Part shown: positions 1 to 9,096 of the stretch, in pieces
Numbering within the stretch: the first letter of the stretch is position 1
Layout: every line of letters begins with the position of its first letter
Origin: Adonisia turfae CCMR0081
Lineage (GTDB): Bacteria > Cyanobacteriota > Cyanobacteriia > Phormidesmidales > Phormidesmidaceae
Direction of reading: 5' to 3'
DNA length: 34,950 nucleotides
Assembly: GCF_011009555.1 (NCBI RefSeq)
Contig: NZ_QXHD01000004.1
Span: forward strand, 5,741,414 to 5,776,363
Position numbers and translations under genes: made by a program
Notes under the pieces: model-generated
Told to the model about the DNA's origin: nothing
Databases searched by the model: none
Seen by the model: only the letters and a program-made list of their open reading frames with translations

Positions 1-3000
1 GCACAGCTAGGGGGCACCACCAGCGGCACTGTAACCTTATCGGGGGATGTCAACGCGCGTACCCTGGCGGATCTGCGTGGGCGGGGTGATTTAAGTTTCT
101 CCGCTGGCCTGGCCGGATTCTCTCCGCAGCTAGCGGGGTTAGATGCCCCCCTCACCAGTCGCTTTGCCTGGACCGGCCAAGACCTACTCATCGAAGACGC
201 TAATAGTGCTCAGCTCCAGGCACGGGGGGTGATTTCTCCCCAGTTTGAAGGTAATCAGTATCAGGGGATTCGTGGGTTTGAGTTAGATTTAGACGCCCAG
301 CGCTATCCGTTGGCACTACTGCCTGTCCCTATCCCCTTATCCGGTTTTGCTTCATTATCAGACGGACGGTTAGTGGGCACCCTCGATAACCCTCAGTTTA
401 GCGGTACCCTTCTACTGGAAGATTTTGCCGTCAATCAGGTCGCCTTTGATCCAGTGCTATTGGGGCCGGTCAGCTACCAGGGTCCATCAGGACTGATGGT
501 GGATTTAGATGGGCAAACGGGGCCAGCCAGCCCCGATGGTCTAGCCGATGGCATTGCGGTTAATTTTCAAGCTCCCCGAAACATAAACTTTGATGTCAGC
601 TGGCAAGGGGCCCAAGCCTCTGGCCGCACCGAGGGAGATATTTTACGGGCCACACTCCAGGATCTGCCGCTGCAGGCCTTAGGCTTACCAACGGTAGAGC
701 GTCTGGGGGGAGGCCTTAAGGGCACCCTGTCTTCCCGGGGTGAATGGGTCGTCGACTTGAATCGTCAAACCCTGGTGGGCGATGTCTTTATTGCTCAGCC
801 AGGGGTGGGGTATCTCAATGCTCAACAGCTTACGGGGCAATTGGCCTATCGGGATCGGCGGGTCTTTGTGGAACGGGGTGAGCTCATTTTCAACCCATGC
901 TCCAATCGGCTGAATGGTCAGGCATTGCCCTCCTACTGTGGCGCTCCGGATGTGGCTGACAGTATCTATCGCTTCAATGGCAATGTGCAGCTGGATACCC
1001 TGGCTTACAATGCCAATGTTTCTGTCGAAAATGGTGATATCAAGGACGTATTCACGGCCCTTGCGATTACAGACCTGGATGATTTAATCCAAACATTTCA
1101 GGCTCCAACGTGGGTAGAAAATCAGCCATCTCCTGAAGAGATTCCACAGGTATTAGCTACCCAGGCGACGGGTAATACCGAAGCAGCATTATTAGACCAA
1201 ATCCGTCGGTTGGCGGAAATTCAAGATATTCAGGAGCAAGAGGCTCTGGCTGAGGCACAGAACCCGATTCCGCCCCTAGATGAGCTGGAAGGACGATTTG
1301 ATGCGACTGTTCGCCTCAGCGGTCGCCCCCAGGAAATTCCCGAAATTATGTTTGACGTTGACGGTCGTTCCTGGACTTGGACCAGGGACTTTGTGGCCGA
1401 TCGGGTGGTGGCGCGGGGGCAGCTGGCCAATGGCAACCTAACGCTACAGCCTGTGCGTTTAGAGACCGCTTTGCCACCGGACGGAGAAGGGAATCCACGT
1501 CAGGCATTTGTTAACCTGGCCGGTAACCTATCGCTGGTGGAAGAAGATGCATCCAGCTTGCAGTTGGTGGCTGAGGACCTGCCAGTGGCAGCGGTGCGTG
1601 ATATTTTCAATTTGCCAGTGGGGCTAGAGGGGCGATTGGATTCGATCGCAAACTTTAGTGGCGGTTTGGGCAATCCAACGTTGCGAGGGGATGTTGTTCT
1701 GACCGATGGCAGCATTAACGAGCAACCCATTGAGCAGGCGGAAAGCCTATTCCTATATGAAAATGCTCGCCTACTGTTGCAAGGTGAGTTGCTACAAGTC
1801 GATAATCCCCAGCCCCTGACCCTGGTGGGAGATATTCCCTATGCCTTTGACTTTATGACCGTGCAACCCGCTGATGATCGGATTGCATTGACCCTGGATG
1901 TGGCTGATGAGGGATTAGCTCTGCTCAATGTTCTCAACAATCAGGTGATATGGGAGTCTGGCAAGGGGCAAGTCTCCCTTGAGGTGGGGGGGCGATTGAG
2001 TCGACCCACCATCAGCGGTTCGATGAATGTGCGAGAGGCGGTGTTGCGATCGCCATTGCTACCCGATCCCCTCACAGACTTTAACGGAAGCGTTGTTTTT
2101 GAAAACAATCAGATCAATGTGCTGGAGTTGCAAGGACAGTACGGTAACGGTCGGCTACAGGCCGCAGGGAGCTTCCCCCTATCATTTCCTTTTATTATCG
2201 ATAGCGCCGATCTGGCCCTTTTAGGAGCTGACGACCCAGGCGATGTCGCCGAGGACAACGATGCTACACCTGCTGTTACAAATCCTCCTATTGCCGATGC
2301 TGCCATTCCAATGCATCCCTCTGGTGCCCTGACGTTTACCCTGGACGACATCGATCTAGACCTGCGGGGTATTTATGAAGGAGGCGTTAACGGCCAAGTG
2401 GTCGTCGGTGGCAGCCTCTTATTAGGTGGGCCTCAGTTAGGTGGTGTGGTAGAGCTTGCTAACGGTCGTTTGTTTTTACCTGAAGGGGGTGACGCCGCTC
2501 CCACATCAGAATCCGAACAAATCTCCAACTTTATTCCTCGGTTTGAAAATCTCAAACTTACGTTAGCGAGAAACATCCAGATCCAACAAAGTAATTTACT
2601 GAATGTAGTTGCCCAAGGAGATTTGCGCGTTACCGGTCCCCTCAGACCATTTCGAGCCATTGAACCCGAAGGAACTATTCGGTTACGGTCTGGCCGCATT
2701 AATCTCTTAACAACCACATTCCGATTAGCCGGTCGTGATAACGTGGCGCGATTTGTGCCGGAGCGAGGGATCGCTGATCCACTCCTGGATATACGATTGC
2801 GTACCTCGGTGACCGAAACCCAACAGCTGAGTCCTGGGGTAGAAGCAACAGCATTTGCCTCCTCAGAAGTGGCCGATACGTCTGTCGATCCCTTCCAGGG
2901 CACTGCGGGCATCGAAACGATTCGTATACGAGCTACCTATCAAGGCAGTGCCAGTAACCTCCTCGAAAGTTTATTCCTCTCAGACATCAGTGATTCAGTG

Positions 3001-3423
3001 ATTGAATTTTCTAGTTCCCCCCCTCGCTCTAGACAGGAAATTGTTAATTTACTTAGCGGTAGCTATATTGCTGCATTACAGTCGGGGCAAGGGGTGATTA
3101 ACTTCTTTGGAGGAGCGTTGCTAAATACTGTGCAGGATTTTGTGATCAGCAGACTCAACCTGAGTGAATTCCGTCTGTTTCCTGTAACTGGTGCTTCTCG
3201 ATTCTCCAACGAGGAAAATAGTGGTTCTGCCCTAGATGTTGCCACTGAAGTGGGATTTGATGTGACTGATAACATCACCCTATCACTGTTGAAAATTTTG
3301 ACCGATAGCACCCCTGCAGAATTTAACGTGCAATATCGCCTGAGTGACGAATTTTCCATCCGTGGCACCACTAATTTCGACGATCGCAATCGAGTTTTGC
3401 TAGAGTTTGAAACACGGTTTTAG
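1..3423 (+). CDS. tamB: TamB-like translocation/assembly protein, C-terminal part (5' truncated by window)
   Basis: The reading frame is open from base 1, so the gene starts upstream and at least 1140 C-terminal residues are present; the GTG at 229 is internal. The sequence is a long, beta-rich, Asn/Gly/Leu-rich array of AsmA/TamB-type repeats, recurring as GxLxxxxxLxG and LxGxVxL patterns, and it ends in a DUF490/TamB C-terminal domain. The last residues form amphipathic beta strands finishing in a terminal Phe (ETRF), as in outer-membrane assembly proteins. TamB family proteins are anchored in the inner membrane and span the periplasm; they act in outer-membrane protein assembly and, in current models, lipid transport. 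A Cys pair near 898-936 lies in the same position range as in cyanobacterial homologues I recall, but this is not checked. Family assignment is confident; the exact cargo is not known. Confidence 0.85.
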   Translation, partial: AQLGGTTSGTVTLSGDVNARTLADLRGRGDLSFSAGLAGFSPQLAGLDAPLTSRFAWTGQDLLIEDANSAQLQARGVISPQFEGNQYQGIRGFELDLDAQRYPLALLPVPIPLSGFASLSDGRLVGTLDNPQFSGTLLLEDFAVNQVAFDPVLLGPVSYQGPSGLMVDLDGQTGPASPDGLADGIAVNFQAPRNINFDVSWQGAQASGRTEGDILRATLQDLPLQALGLPTVERLGGGLKGTLSSRGEWVVDLNRQTLVGDVFIAQPGVGYLNAQQLTGQLAYRDRRVFVERGELIFNPCSNRLNGQALPSYCGAPDVADSIYRFNGNVQLDTLAYNANVSVENGDIKDVFTALAITDLDDLIQTFQAPTWVENQPSPEEIPQVLATQATGNTEAALLDQIRRLAEIQDIQEQEALAEAQNPIPPLDELEGRFDATVRLSGRPQEIPEIMFDVDGRSWTWTRDFVADRVVARGQLANGNLTLQPVRLETALPPDGEGNPRQAFVNLAGNLSLVEEDASSLQLVAEDLPVAAVRDIFNLPVGLEGRLDSIANFSGGLGNPTLRGDVVLTDGSINEQPIEQAESLFLYENARLLLQGELLQVDNPQPLTLVGDIPYAFDFMTVQPADDRIALTLDVADEGLALLNVLNNQVIWESGKGQVSLEVGGRLSRPTISGSMNVREAVLRSPLLPDPLTDFNGSVVFENNQINVLELQGQYGNGRLQAAGSFPLSFPFIIDSADLALLGADDPGDVAEDNDATPAVTNPPIADAAIPMHPSGALTFTLDDIDLDLRGIYEGGVNGQVVVGGSLLLGGPQLGGVVELANGRLFLPEGGDAAPTSESEQISNFIPRFENLKLTLARNIQIQQSNLLNVVAQGDLRVTGPLRPFRAIEPEGTIRLRSGRINLLTTTFRLAGRDNVARFVPERGIADPLLDIRLRTSVTETQQLSPGVEATAFASSEVADTSVDPFQGTAGIETIRIRATYQGSASNLLESLFLSDISDSVIEFSSSPPRSRQEIVNLLSGSYIAALQSGQGVINFFGGALLNTVQDFVISRLNLSEFRLFPVTGASRFSNEENSGSALDVATEVGFDVTDNITLSLLKILTDSTPAEFNVQYRLSDEFSIRGTTNFDDRNRVLLEFETRF

Positions 3424-3460
3424 TCTAGATACTTTTTACCTGGACATGGCTTCTCATAAA

Positions 3461-3480
3461 TTTATCAAATTGCTGATAAA
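3461..3480 (+). terminator. Weak hairpin downstream of tamB
   Basis: TTTATCA and TGATAAA form a perfect 7-bp stem with a 6-nt loop, 38 bp after the tamB stop. There is no T-tract, so a terminator role is only a guess. The rest of the 211-bp gap to the TPR gene shows nothing recognisable. Confidence 0.2.
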
Positions 3481-3634
3481 CGCTGTGGGTGGTGTATCTA
3501 TACTGATAACTAGTCTCAGTAGACGAAGTCAACCAAAGGCAGCTCCCACCACACACTTGGCTTGATTGCTATGCAATCGTACTGAGCGCACCTCCCGGAT
3601 CATTTCCTAATATTTAACCATCCGTCCACTTCCT

Positions 3635-4504
3635 ATGAATCAGCTCATATCTCGGCTTACTCGCCCTGCCCTAGCGGCACTTCTGGCTTTGTTTGGTTGT
3701 GGCTGGACGGCACAGGCTGTAGAGGCCCAAGCCCTGCTGCCCTATACGCTCCCCCTAGATGAAGAACGGCTGACAGCAACGGGGCTCACCTTGGCTCAGG
3801 AGGCGGCTCAGCTGGCTCAGTTCCAGCAATACGAGGAAGCCTTGGCGCGGATTCAACTGGCCGCTCAGCTTGCGCCCCAGGACCCGCAAATTCTGGCGTT
3901 GATGGGAAGCTTGCACCTCCAGGTTGGCGACAGTGCTGCAGCGGTGACTGCCTTAGAAACTGCCAAATCCATCAGCAACGACGATCCCGTTATTTGGTTT
4001 ACCCTAGGGTCCGCCTACTTTAGTGAAGGAAAGTATCTCCAGGCGTCTAACTCCCTAGAGAAGGGGCTGAGTTTAGAACCCGGCAACCCCGGAGCTCACT
4101 TTGATTTAGGCAATGCCTATTACAAACTTAACCGTTATGATAAAGCTATTGAGCAGTATGAATCTGCCATTAGCTTTAACGAGTCTTTCTGGCCAGCGGT
4201 TAACAATATTGGTCTGGTTCTGTATGAAATGGGGCAATTAGAACCTGCTATTGAGCAATGGGAGCGCTCTCTGACTCTTTCTGATGAAGAGCCCGAGCCG
4301 ACATTGGCCATTGCCGTTGCTCGTTATGCTGCCAATATCAATCGCCCTGCTGCTATTGAATCGGCCACTGCAGCACTGGAGCGTGACAGTCGCTATGCTG
4401 ACTTGGCGTTCCTTGAAGAGAATCTTTGGGGTGATCGTTTACTGAGCGCAACAGAAGCTATGTTCGGTACACCCGGAATCCAAGAGGTTCTGGCTGGACT
4501 GTAG
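3635..4504 (+). CDS. Secreted tetratricopeptide-repeat protein
   Basis: The protein has 289 residues. The N-terminus (about residues 1-31) is a signal peptide: basic start, hydrophobic core ALAALLALFG, then AQAVEAQA as a likely signal peptidase I site. At least four TPR units follow from about residue 50 to 220. They show the typical W/L-G-Y-A-F-A-P pattern, for example IWFTLGSAYFSEGKYLQASN and AHFDLGNAYYKLNRYDKAIE. The C-terminal 60 residues are helical without a clear repeat. TPRs mediate protein-protein contacts; with a signal peptide this points to a periplasmic or envelope scaffold. It lies 211 bp behind tamB on the same strand, which would suit an envelope-assembly role, but that is inference only. 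Start chosen at the ATG that gives the intact signal peptide. Confidence 0.75.
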   Translation: MNQLISRLTRPALAALLALFGCGWTAQAVEAQALLPYTLPLDEERLTATGLTLAQEAAQLAQFQQYEEALARIQLAAQLAPQDPQILALMGSLHLQVGDSAAAVTALETAKSISNDDPVIWFTLGSAYFSEGKYLQASNSLEKGLSLEPGNPGAHFDLGNAYYKLNRYDKAIEQYESAISFNESFWPAVNNIGLVLYEMGQLEPAIEQWERSLTLSDEEPEPTLAIAVARYAANINRPAAIESATAALERDSRYADLAFLEENLWGDRLLSATEAMFGTPGIQEVLAGL

Positions 4505-4543
4505 ACGAAGCCTGACTTAAACCAACAATTTAGATCCTCCAAT

Positions 4544-4577
4544 AAATATACTACCTAGGCATTTAGGTAGTATATTT
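4544..4577. terminator. Bidirectional terminator between convergent TPR and receiver genes
   Basis: A perfect 14-bp inverted repeat (left arm 4544-4557, right arm 4564-4577) with a 6-nt loop lies in the 132-bp gap between two converging genes. The outer ends of the stem are AAATATA/TATATTT, so transcripts in both directions end the hairpin in a U-rich stretch. Confidence 0.6.
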
Positions 4578-4636
4578 GATCTAACTTAATTGTTCTATAG
4601 AGGTTTAATTTTTTTGACTGATTGCATCTGCTATGG

Positions 4637-5032
4637 CTAATCGCTGATCATAGCCTTAACATCGTCCACAAATTTTTGGTGGTCAACAATGGGTTTAGAG
4701 ATATAGCCATCGGCTCCGCTTTGCTGTAAGAAGTTTTCGCGATCGCCATCCATAGCATGGGCTGTCACCAAGATAATTGGTAAGGCTGCAGTGCTACTAT
4801 TTGCTTTCAGCATTTGGGTGATACGGATGCCATCTACCGGTTTCCCTTGATAAACACTATGGGATAGGGAAACATCCATTAAAATAACGTCTATTTCACC
4901 GCTTTCTGCAATCTGTATGACTTCATCCACGTTTTCTGTATGTTTGACCGCTAAGCCGCCGCGCTTCGTCAAAATCTTGGAGAAAACGCGTGCGTTGATC
5001 ATGTCGTCTTCCACAATTAAAACTGTTTTCAT
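4637..5032 (-). CDS. Stand-alone CheY/DivK-like response regulator receiver
   Basis: This is a single receiver domain of 131 residues with no output domain. It has the acidic pair D9/D10 (LIVEDD), the phosphoacceptor D53 (VILMDVSL), Thr/Ala in LVTAHA (residues 89-93) and the conserved Lys K113 (YISKPI). These are all the residues needed for phosphotransfer and Mg2+ binding. The frame stays open to an ATG at 5080, adding 16 residues that are not receiver-like. The ATG at 5032, giving MKTVLIVEDD, matches the family start, although neither start has a good Shine-Dalgarno. A short insertion (about SHSVYQGKPVDG, residues 57-68) follows the phosphorylation loop, as in DivK-like regulators of polarity and phosphorelays. 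The partner kinase is not identifiable here; the hybrid kinases at 15-21 kb are candidates only. Confidence 0.8.
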   Translation of the reverse strand: MKTVLIVEDDMINARVFSKILTKRGGLAVKHTENVDEVIQIAESGEIDVILMDVSLSHSVYQGKPVDGIRITQMLKANSSTAALPIILVTAHAMDGDRENFLQQSGADGYISKPIVDHQKFVDDVKAMISD

Positions 5033-5273
5033 AGGCGGTTTTGTTAACACAGCAAAGTTACTATAGCCGTTGTTGGTCATTGACCTGGGTTCAATAGGTC
5101 AATTCAGGGCTTGTTGAAAAAACACTGACCCAGTGACGCAGGCGTTATCAAGTCTATTGAATTCTTGATCGATTTGGATTTGAACTATTGCGGATCCATA
5201 ACGCTTGTGTATAAGGTACAGCATTGGTAAGGCTAATTACTGTCTTTAGGACGGCTTTCAAGGATACGAAATC

Positions 5274-7778
5274 ATGGCAAACCAGCTAAATGCGTTTTCG
5301 GATGAGCAAATTGTTGTCACTTCTCTTCATACAGAGGTGCAACGATCATATCTGGAATATGCCATGAGCGTAATTGTGGGGCGGGCCTTGCCAGACGTGC
5401 GTGATGGCCTGAAACCAGTGCATCGGCGCATCCTTTATGCAATGCACGAATTGGGTTTGACACCCGACCGGCCCTTCCGCAAATGTGCCCGTGTAGTTGG
5501 GGATGTGCTGGGTAAATATCATCCCCATGGCGATCAGGCGGTTTATGATGCGCTAGTGCGTATGGTTCAGGATTTTTCGACTCGCTATCCGCTGCTAGAT
5601 GGCCATGGAAACTTTGGGTCAGTGGATAATGATCCCCCAGCGGCCATGCGTTATACAGAAACGCGGTTGGCCTCTGTAAGCCATGAGTCTTTACTGGGTG
5701 AAATCAGCGAAGCCACTGTCGATTTTATTGATAACTTTGATAGCTCTCAGCAAGAACCAACGGTATTGCCAGCCCAACTGCCTAATTTATTGCTCAATGG
5801 CAGTTCTGGTATTGCGGTGGGGATGGCAACGAACATTCCTCCCCATAATTTGGGAGAGATCATTGATGGTTTGATCGCGATTATTGATCGGCCCACGATT
5901 TCAGATGAAGCACTGTTTAAGCTGATTCCTGGTCCAGATTTCCCGACGGGAGGGGAGATTACGGGTACCAAAGGCATTCACGATGCTTATCGTACTGGTC
6001 GCGGCAGTATTCCGGTGCGAGGGATTGCTGGCTTTGAGGAAATTCAACCAGGTAAGGGACGACAGCGTCGCAATGCCATTGTGGTGACAGAACTGCCCTA
6101 TCAGGTAAACAAAGCGGGCTGGATTGAAAAGGTGGCTAATCTGGTCAATCAAGGCAAGCTTGATGGCATTGCGGATATTCGTGATGAAAGCGATCGCGAT
6201 GGCATGCGGGTAGTGATCGAGTTGAAGCGAGAAGCTCATCCCCACAGTATTTTGGCCGCCCTCTACAAGATGACGCCCCTGCAAAGTAATTTTGGGGCCA
6301 TTATGTTGGCACTTGATGGGGGGCAGCCGATTCAGATGCCCCTGCGTCACATGCTCCAGTCTTTTCTGGATTTTCGTGAAGAGACACTAGTCCGACAGTA
6401 CACTAACGAACTCGAAAAAACTGATCGACGCCTGCATATAGTCGAAGGTCTGTTGACGGCCCTCGATAGCATTGATGAAGTGATCGAAATTCTGCGGGCT
6501 GCGCCAGATGGTTCCTCGGCAAAGCTGGAGATTAGTGAACAATTTGAGTTGAGCGATCGCCAGGCCGATGCAATTTTGGCCATGCCCCTAAGGCGCTTGG
6601 TCGGCTTAGAACAAGACAATCTGCTTAACGAGTTTGATGAGCTATCGACGACAAAAGAAAACTTAGAGCGTTTACTCTCGGATCGCAAAGAACGACTCAA
6701 GGCCCTCAAGAAAGATCTTAGAAAGCTCAAGAAGACCTTTGGTGATAAGCGTAGAACTCGTTTGCAAACCGCTAGCGAACGGGCGGCTGAGGAAGAACGG
6801 TTGGCTAATCTTGTGGCTGAGGCCCAGGAAGAGGAAACTGTGGTGGAGCTGACTCGTAAAGGCTATGTCAGACGTTTGTCGCCGCGAACTTATCAGCGAC
6901 GGCAGGGCAAACAAGAAGATCTGCCCATTAAGCTGACTGAGCTTGATGATGTGACAACCCAGACGGAGTTTGCATGGACCACCCATAATTTGTTGGTATT
7001 TTCTCGAGATGGTAAAGCCTTTAGTCTAGCGGTGGGGGATATCCCCCTGGCTCAGCGACAGCAGTCTAAGGGTCAACCTTTGGTTAATTTGTTGCCCGAT
7101 GCCATTGGGAATGATCCGGATGCTGTGCTTCCTCCTATTTTGATGACGGATGAGGTGATGACACAGCAGATTATTTTGGTGACCGCCCAAGGAAAAATCA
7201 AACGGTTGCCGTTGACCGAGTTTGAATCGATTACTGGACGTGGGTTAGTGGCAATTAAGCTCAAGCCCGGGGACCACTTAGCCCATGCGGTGATTGCTGA
7301 TTTAGAGCAGGATCTGATGCTGGCTTCTTCTGGAGGACGTCTTTTGCGATTTACCATTGATCGTGAGCAGTTGCCGGATACTAGTCGAAATTCCCAGGGC
7401 ACCCAAGCTATTCGGGTACTCAAGGGAGAATCTGTTGTTGGCTGTGTGCCGATTCAAAATAAGAGCAAGCTGTTGCTGATGTCGACGAAGGGCTATGCCA
7501 AACGGATGCAGGTGGCTGCGATTAAGCGCAGTAGCCGAGGGGGGATTGGTTCTCAGTCGTTTAAGTTTAGTCAAACTGGCGATCGCCTGACGATATCGTT
7601 AGAGGCTCCTGACTCTGCTGGCTTTATTGTCATGACCAGTGAAGAGCGAGTGGCTAGTTTGGCTGCCGAGCGTGTGCCGTTGCAGGGACGAAGTCAACCG
7701 TGCGATCGCATGTTTACCCCTGCTCGCGGTGAGCTTATTACCGATATTCTGGTATCTGTAGATTGCGTTGCTAACTAA
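5274..7778 (+). CDS. gyrA: Type II DNA topoisomerase subunit A (GyrA/ParC family)
   Basis: The protein has 834 residues and is the breakage-reunion subunit that cuts and rejoins DNA in the A2B2 gyrase or topoisomerase IV complex. The N-terminal winged-helix/tower domain spans about residues 15-480. It carries the motif GLKPVHRRILYAM and the catalytic Tyr Y127 within AAMRYTE. A helical coiled-coil gate follows (about 380-510), then a six-bladed beta-pinwheel (about 525-830). The first blade has QRRQGKQ at residues 541-547, a degenerate form of the GyrA box QRRGGKG needed for DNA wrapping. Cyanobacteria often carry two GyrA-like proteins; the imperfect box suggests this may be the second, ParC-like one. 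Start ATG has AAGGA about 9 bp upstream. It is followed 40 bp later by an unrelated ABC ATPase gene. Confidence 0.88.
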   Translation: MANQLNAFSDEQIVVTSLHTEVQRSYLEYAMSVIVGRALPDVRDGLKPVHRRILYAMHELGLTPDRPFRKCARVVGDVLGKYHPHGDQAVYDALVRMVQDFSTRYPLLDGHGNFGSVDNDPPAAMRYTETRLASVSHESLLGEISEATVDFIDNFDSSQQEPTVLPAQLPNLLLNGSSGIAVGMATNIPPHNLGEIIDGLIAIIDRPTISDEALFKLIPGPDFPTGGEITGTKGIHDAYRTGRGSIPVRGIAGFEEIQPGKGRQRRNAIVVTELPYQVNKAGWIEKVANLVNQGKLDGIADIRDESDRDGMRVVIELKREAHPHSILAALYKMTPLQSNFGAIMLALDGGQPIQMPLRHMLQSFLDFREETLVRQYTNELEKTDRRLHIVEGLLTALDSIDEVIEILRAAPDGSSAKLEISEQFELSDRQADAILAMPLRRLVGLEQDNLLNEFDELSTTKENLERLLSDRKERLKALKKDLRKLKKTFGDKRRTRLQTASERAAEEERLANLVAEAQEEETVVELTRKGYVRRLSPRTYQRRQGKQEDLPIKLTELDDVTTQTEFAWTTHNLLVFSRDGKAFSLAVGDIPLAQRQQSKGQPLVNLLPDAIGNDPDAVLPPILMTDEVMTQQIILVTAQGKIKRLPLTEFESITGRGLVAIKLKPGDHLAHAVIADLEQDLMLASSGGRLLRFTIDREQLPDTSRNSQGTQAIRVLKGESVVGCVPIQNKSKLLLMSTKGYAKRMQVAAIKRSSRGGIGSQSFKFSQTGDRLTISLEAPDSAGFIVMTSEERVASLAAERVPLQGRSQPCDRMFTPARGELITDILVSVDCVAN

Positions 7779-7818
7779 GCTGCGCCTAATTGTCCTGATA
7801 CCTAACTAGGAATCCAAC

Positions 7819-9051
7819 GTGGCCGAAGTTGTTATAGACAACGTTTATAAGACATTTCCGCGTCAATCCTCCGAGGCTAAGTCAGCAACGGTGCTCAAGC
7901 GGATCCATCTAGAGGTCGAAGACGGTGAGTTTATGGTGCTTGTAGGACCGTCTGGCTGTGGCAAAAGTACGCTACTGCGTCTGATTGCTGGGTTAGAAAG
8001 TATTACTGGCGGCACCATTACCATCGGTGAGCAGCGGGTGAACGCTTTGCCTCCCAAACAAAGGGATGTGGCCATGGTGTTTCAAAGTTATGCCCTCTAT
8101 CCCCATCTCAGCGTGTATGACAACCTGGCCTTTGGTCTGCGGCGCACCGCTGGTGATTTACCGACAATCGCCCGTTGGCAACAAGCATTATTCGGGGTGA
8201 GTCGGCTACTGCCCCCAGGGTTTCACTATTGGCCAGAGCGGGAACAGGCCATTGCTAAACGGGTAAAAGCCATTGCAGAGATTTTGCAAATTACGCCATT
8301 GTTAAAACGGTTGCCCCGCCAACTCTCCGGTGGGCAAAAACAGCGTGTAGCCTTGGGGCGGGCCATGGCCCGTAATCCCCAGGTGTTTTTAATGGATGAA
8401 CCCCTATCTAACTTGGACGCGAAGCTGCGCACCGAGACCCGTGCCCAAATTGTCACTCTGCAGCGTCGGCTCGGGACCACCACGATTTATGTCACCCACG
8501 ATCAGGTGGAAGCCATGACCATGGGTGACCGGATTGCTGTGATGAACCAGGGGGTGATTCAGCAGATCGCTGCCCCTCTAGAGCTATATCGTTCGCCGGT
8601 TAATCGGTTTGTGGCCGCGTTTATTGGTTCACCACCGATGAACTTTCTCACGGTACAGGTACAGGCTCCCCTAACCTTGACTCATCCTGCTTTTCGAGTG
8701 ACATTACCGAGCCATTGGGAGCCGATTTTGACGGCCTATGGCAATCAACCGTTAACCCTGGGCATTCGTCCCGAACACCTCCGCCTTACAGTGCCTGCCC
8801 CTAAACATCTGGCCGTTACTGTGGTCCGTGCTGAGGCCCTGGGGAGTGAAACATACCTCACGGTAGCTTTGGCGGATGGCATGGGAGTGGGTGCTGCCGG
8901 GGACGCATCGGAGGAAAAAACACTGCGAATGCGTCTTGATGGTGTTGAAGAGTCGGTGCCTCGCCCCGGCGATCAGCTGACCATTGGGATTCGAGTGGAG
9001 CATGTTCATCTGTTTGATCCAGAGACTGGGGCAGCCATTAATGTAGCTTGA
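7819..9051 (+). CDS. MalK/UgpC-type ABC transporter ATP-binding protein
   Basis: The protein has 410 residues. Walker A is GPSGCGKST (residues 44-52), the Q-loop is in VFQSYALYPH, the signature LSGGQ is at 169-173, Walker B is VFLMDEP with D193/E194, and the H-loop is in YVTHDQVEA. The C-terminal 150 residues contain OB/TOBE repeats (GIRPEHLRL, GIRVEHVHLF), the mark of the carbohydrate/polyol importers of the MalK/UgpC/GgtA group. Between Q-loop and signature there is an extra stretch of roughly 28 residues (about 110-147, rich in Trp, Pro and Phe) that MalK lacks. No permease or binding-protein gene is adjacent. It may therefore serve several importers, as shared MsiK-type ATPases do. The GTG start has AGGA 8 bp upstream; an ATG start is not available nearby. 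The substrate cannot be read from sequence. Confidence 0.85.
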   Translation: MAEVVIDNVYKTFPRQSSEAKSATVLKRIHLEVEDGEFMVLVGPSGCGKSTLLRLIAGLESITGGTITIGEQRVNALPPKQRDVAMVFQSYALYPHLSVYDNLAFGLRRTAGDLPTIARWQQALFGVSRLLPPGFHYWPEREQAIAKRVKAIAEILQITPLLKRLPRQLSGGQKQRVALGRAMARNPQVFLMDEPLSNLDAKLRTETRAQIVTLQRRLGTTTIYVTHDQVEAMTMGDRIAVMNQGVIQQIAAPLELYRSPVNRFVAAFIGSPPMNFLTVQVQAPLTLTHPAFRVTLPSHWEPILTAYGNQPLTLGIRPEHLRLTVPAPKHLAVTVVRAEALGSETYLTVALADGMGVGAAGDASEEKTLRMRLDGVEESVPRPGDQLTIGIRVEHVHLFDPETGAAINVA

Positions 9052-9096
9052 CGCCCATAGTTCACAACATCAATCGCAACCGTTAGTTGCCAGATT

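Noticed and set aside
2433..2912. 159-codon antisense frame inside tamB
   Set aside because: Shadow of a long real coding region; composition is Ser/Arg-rich and has no family pattern.
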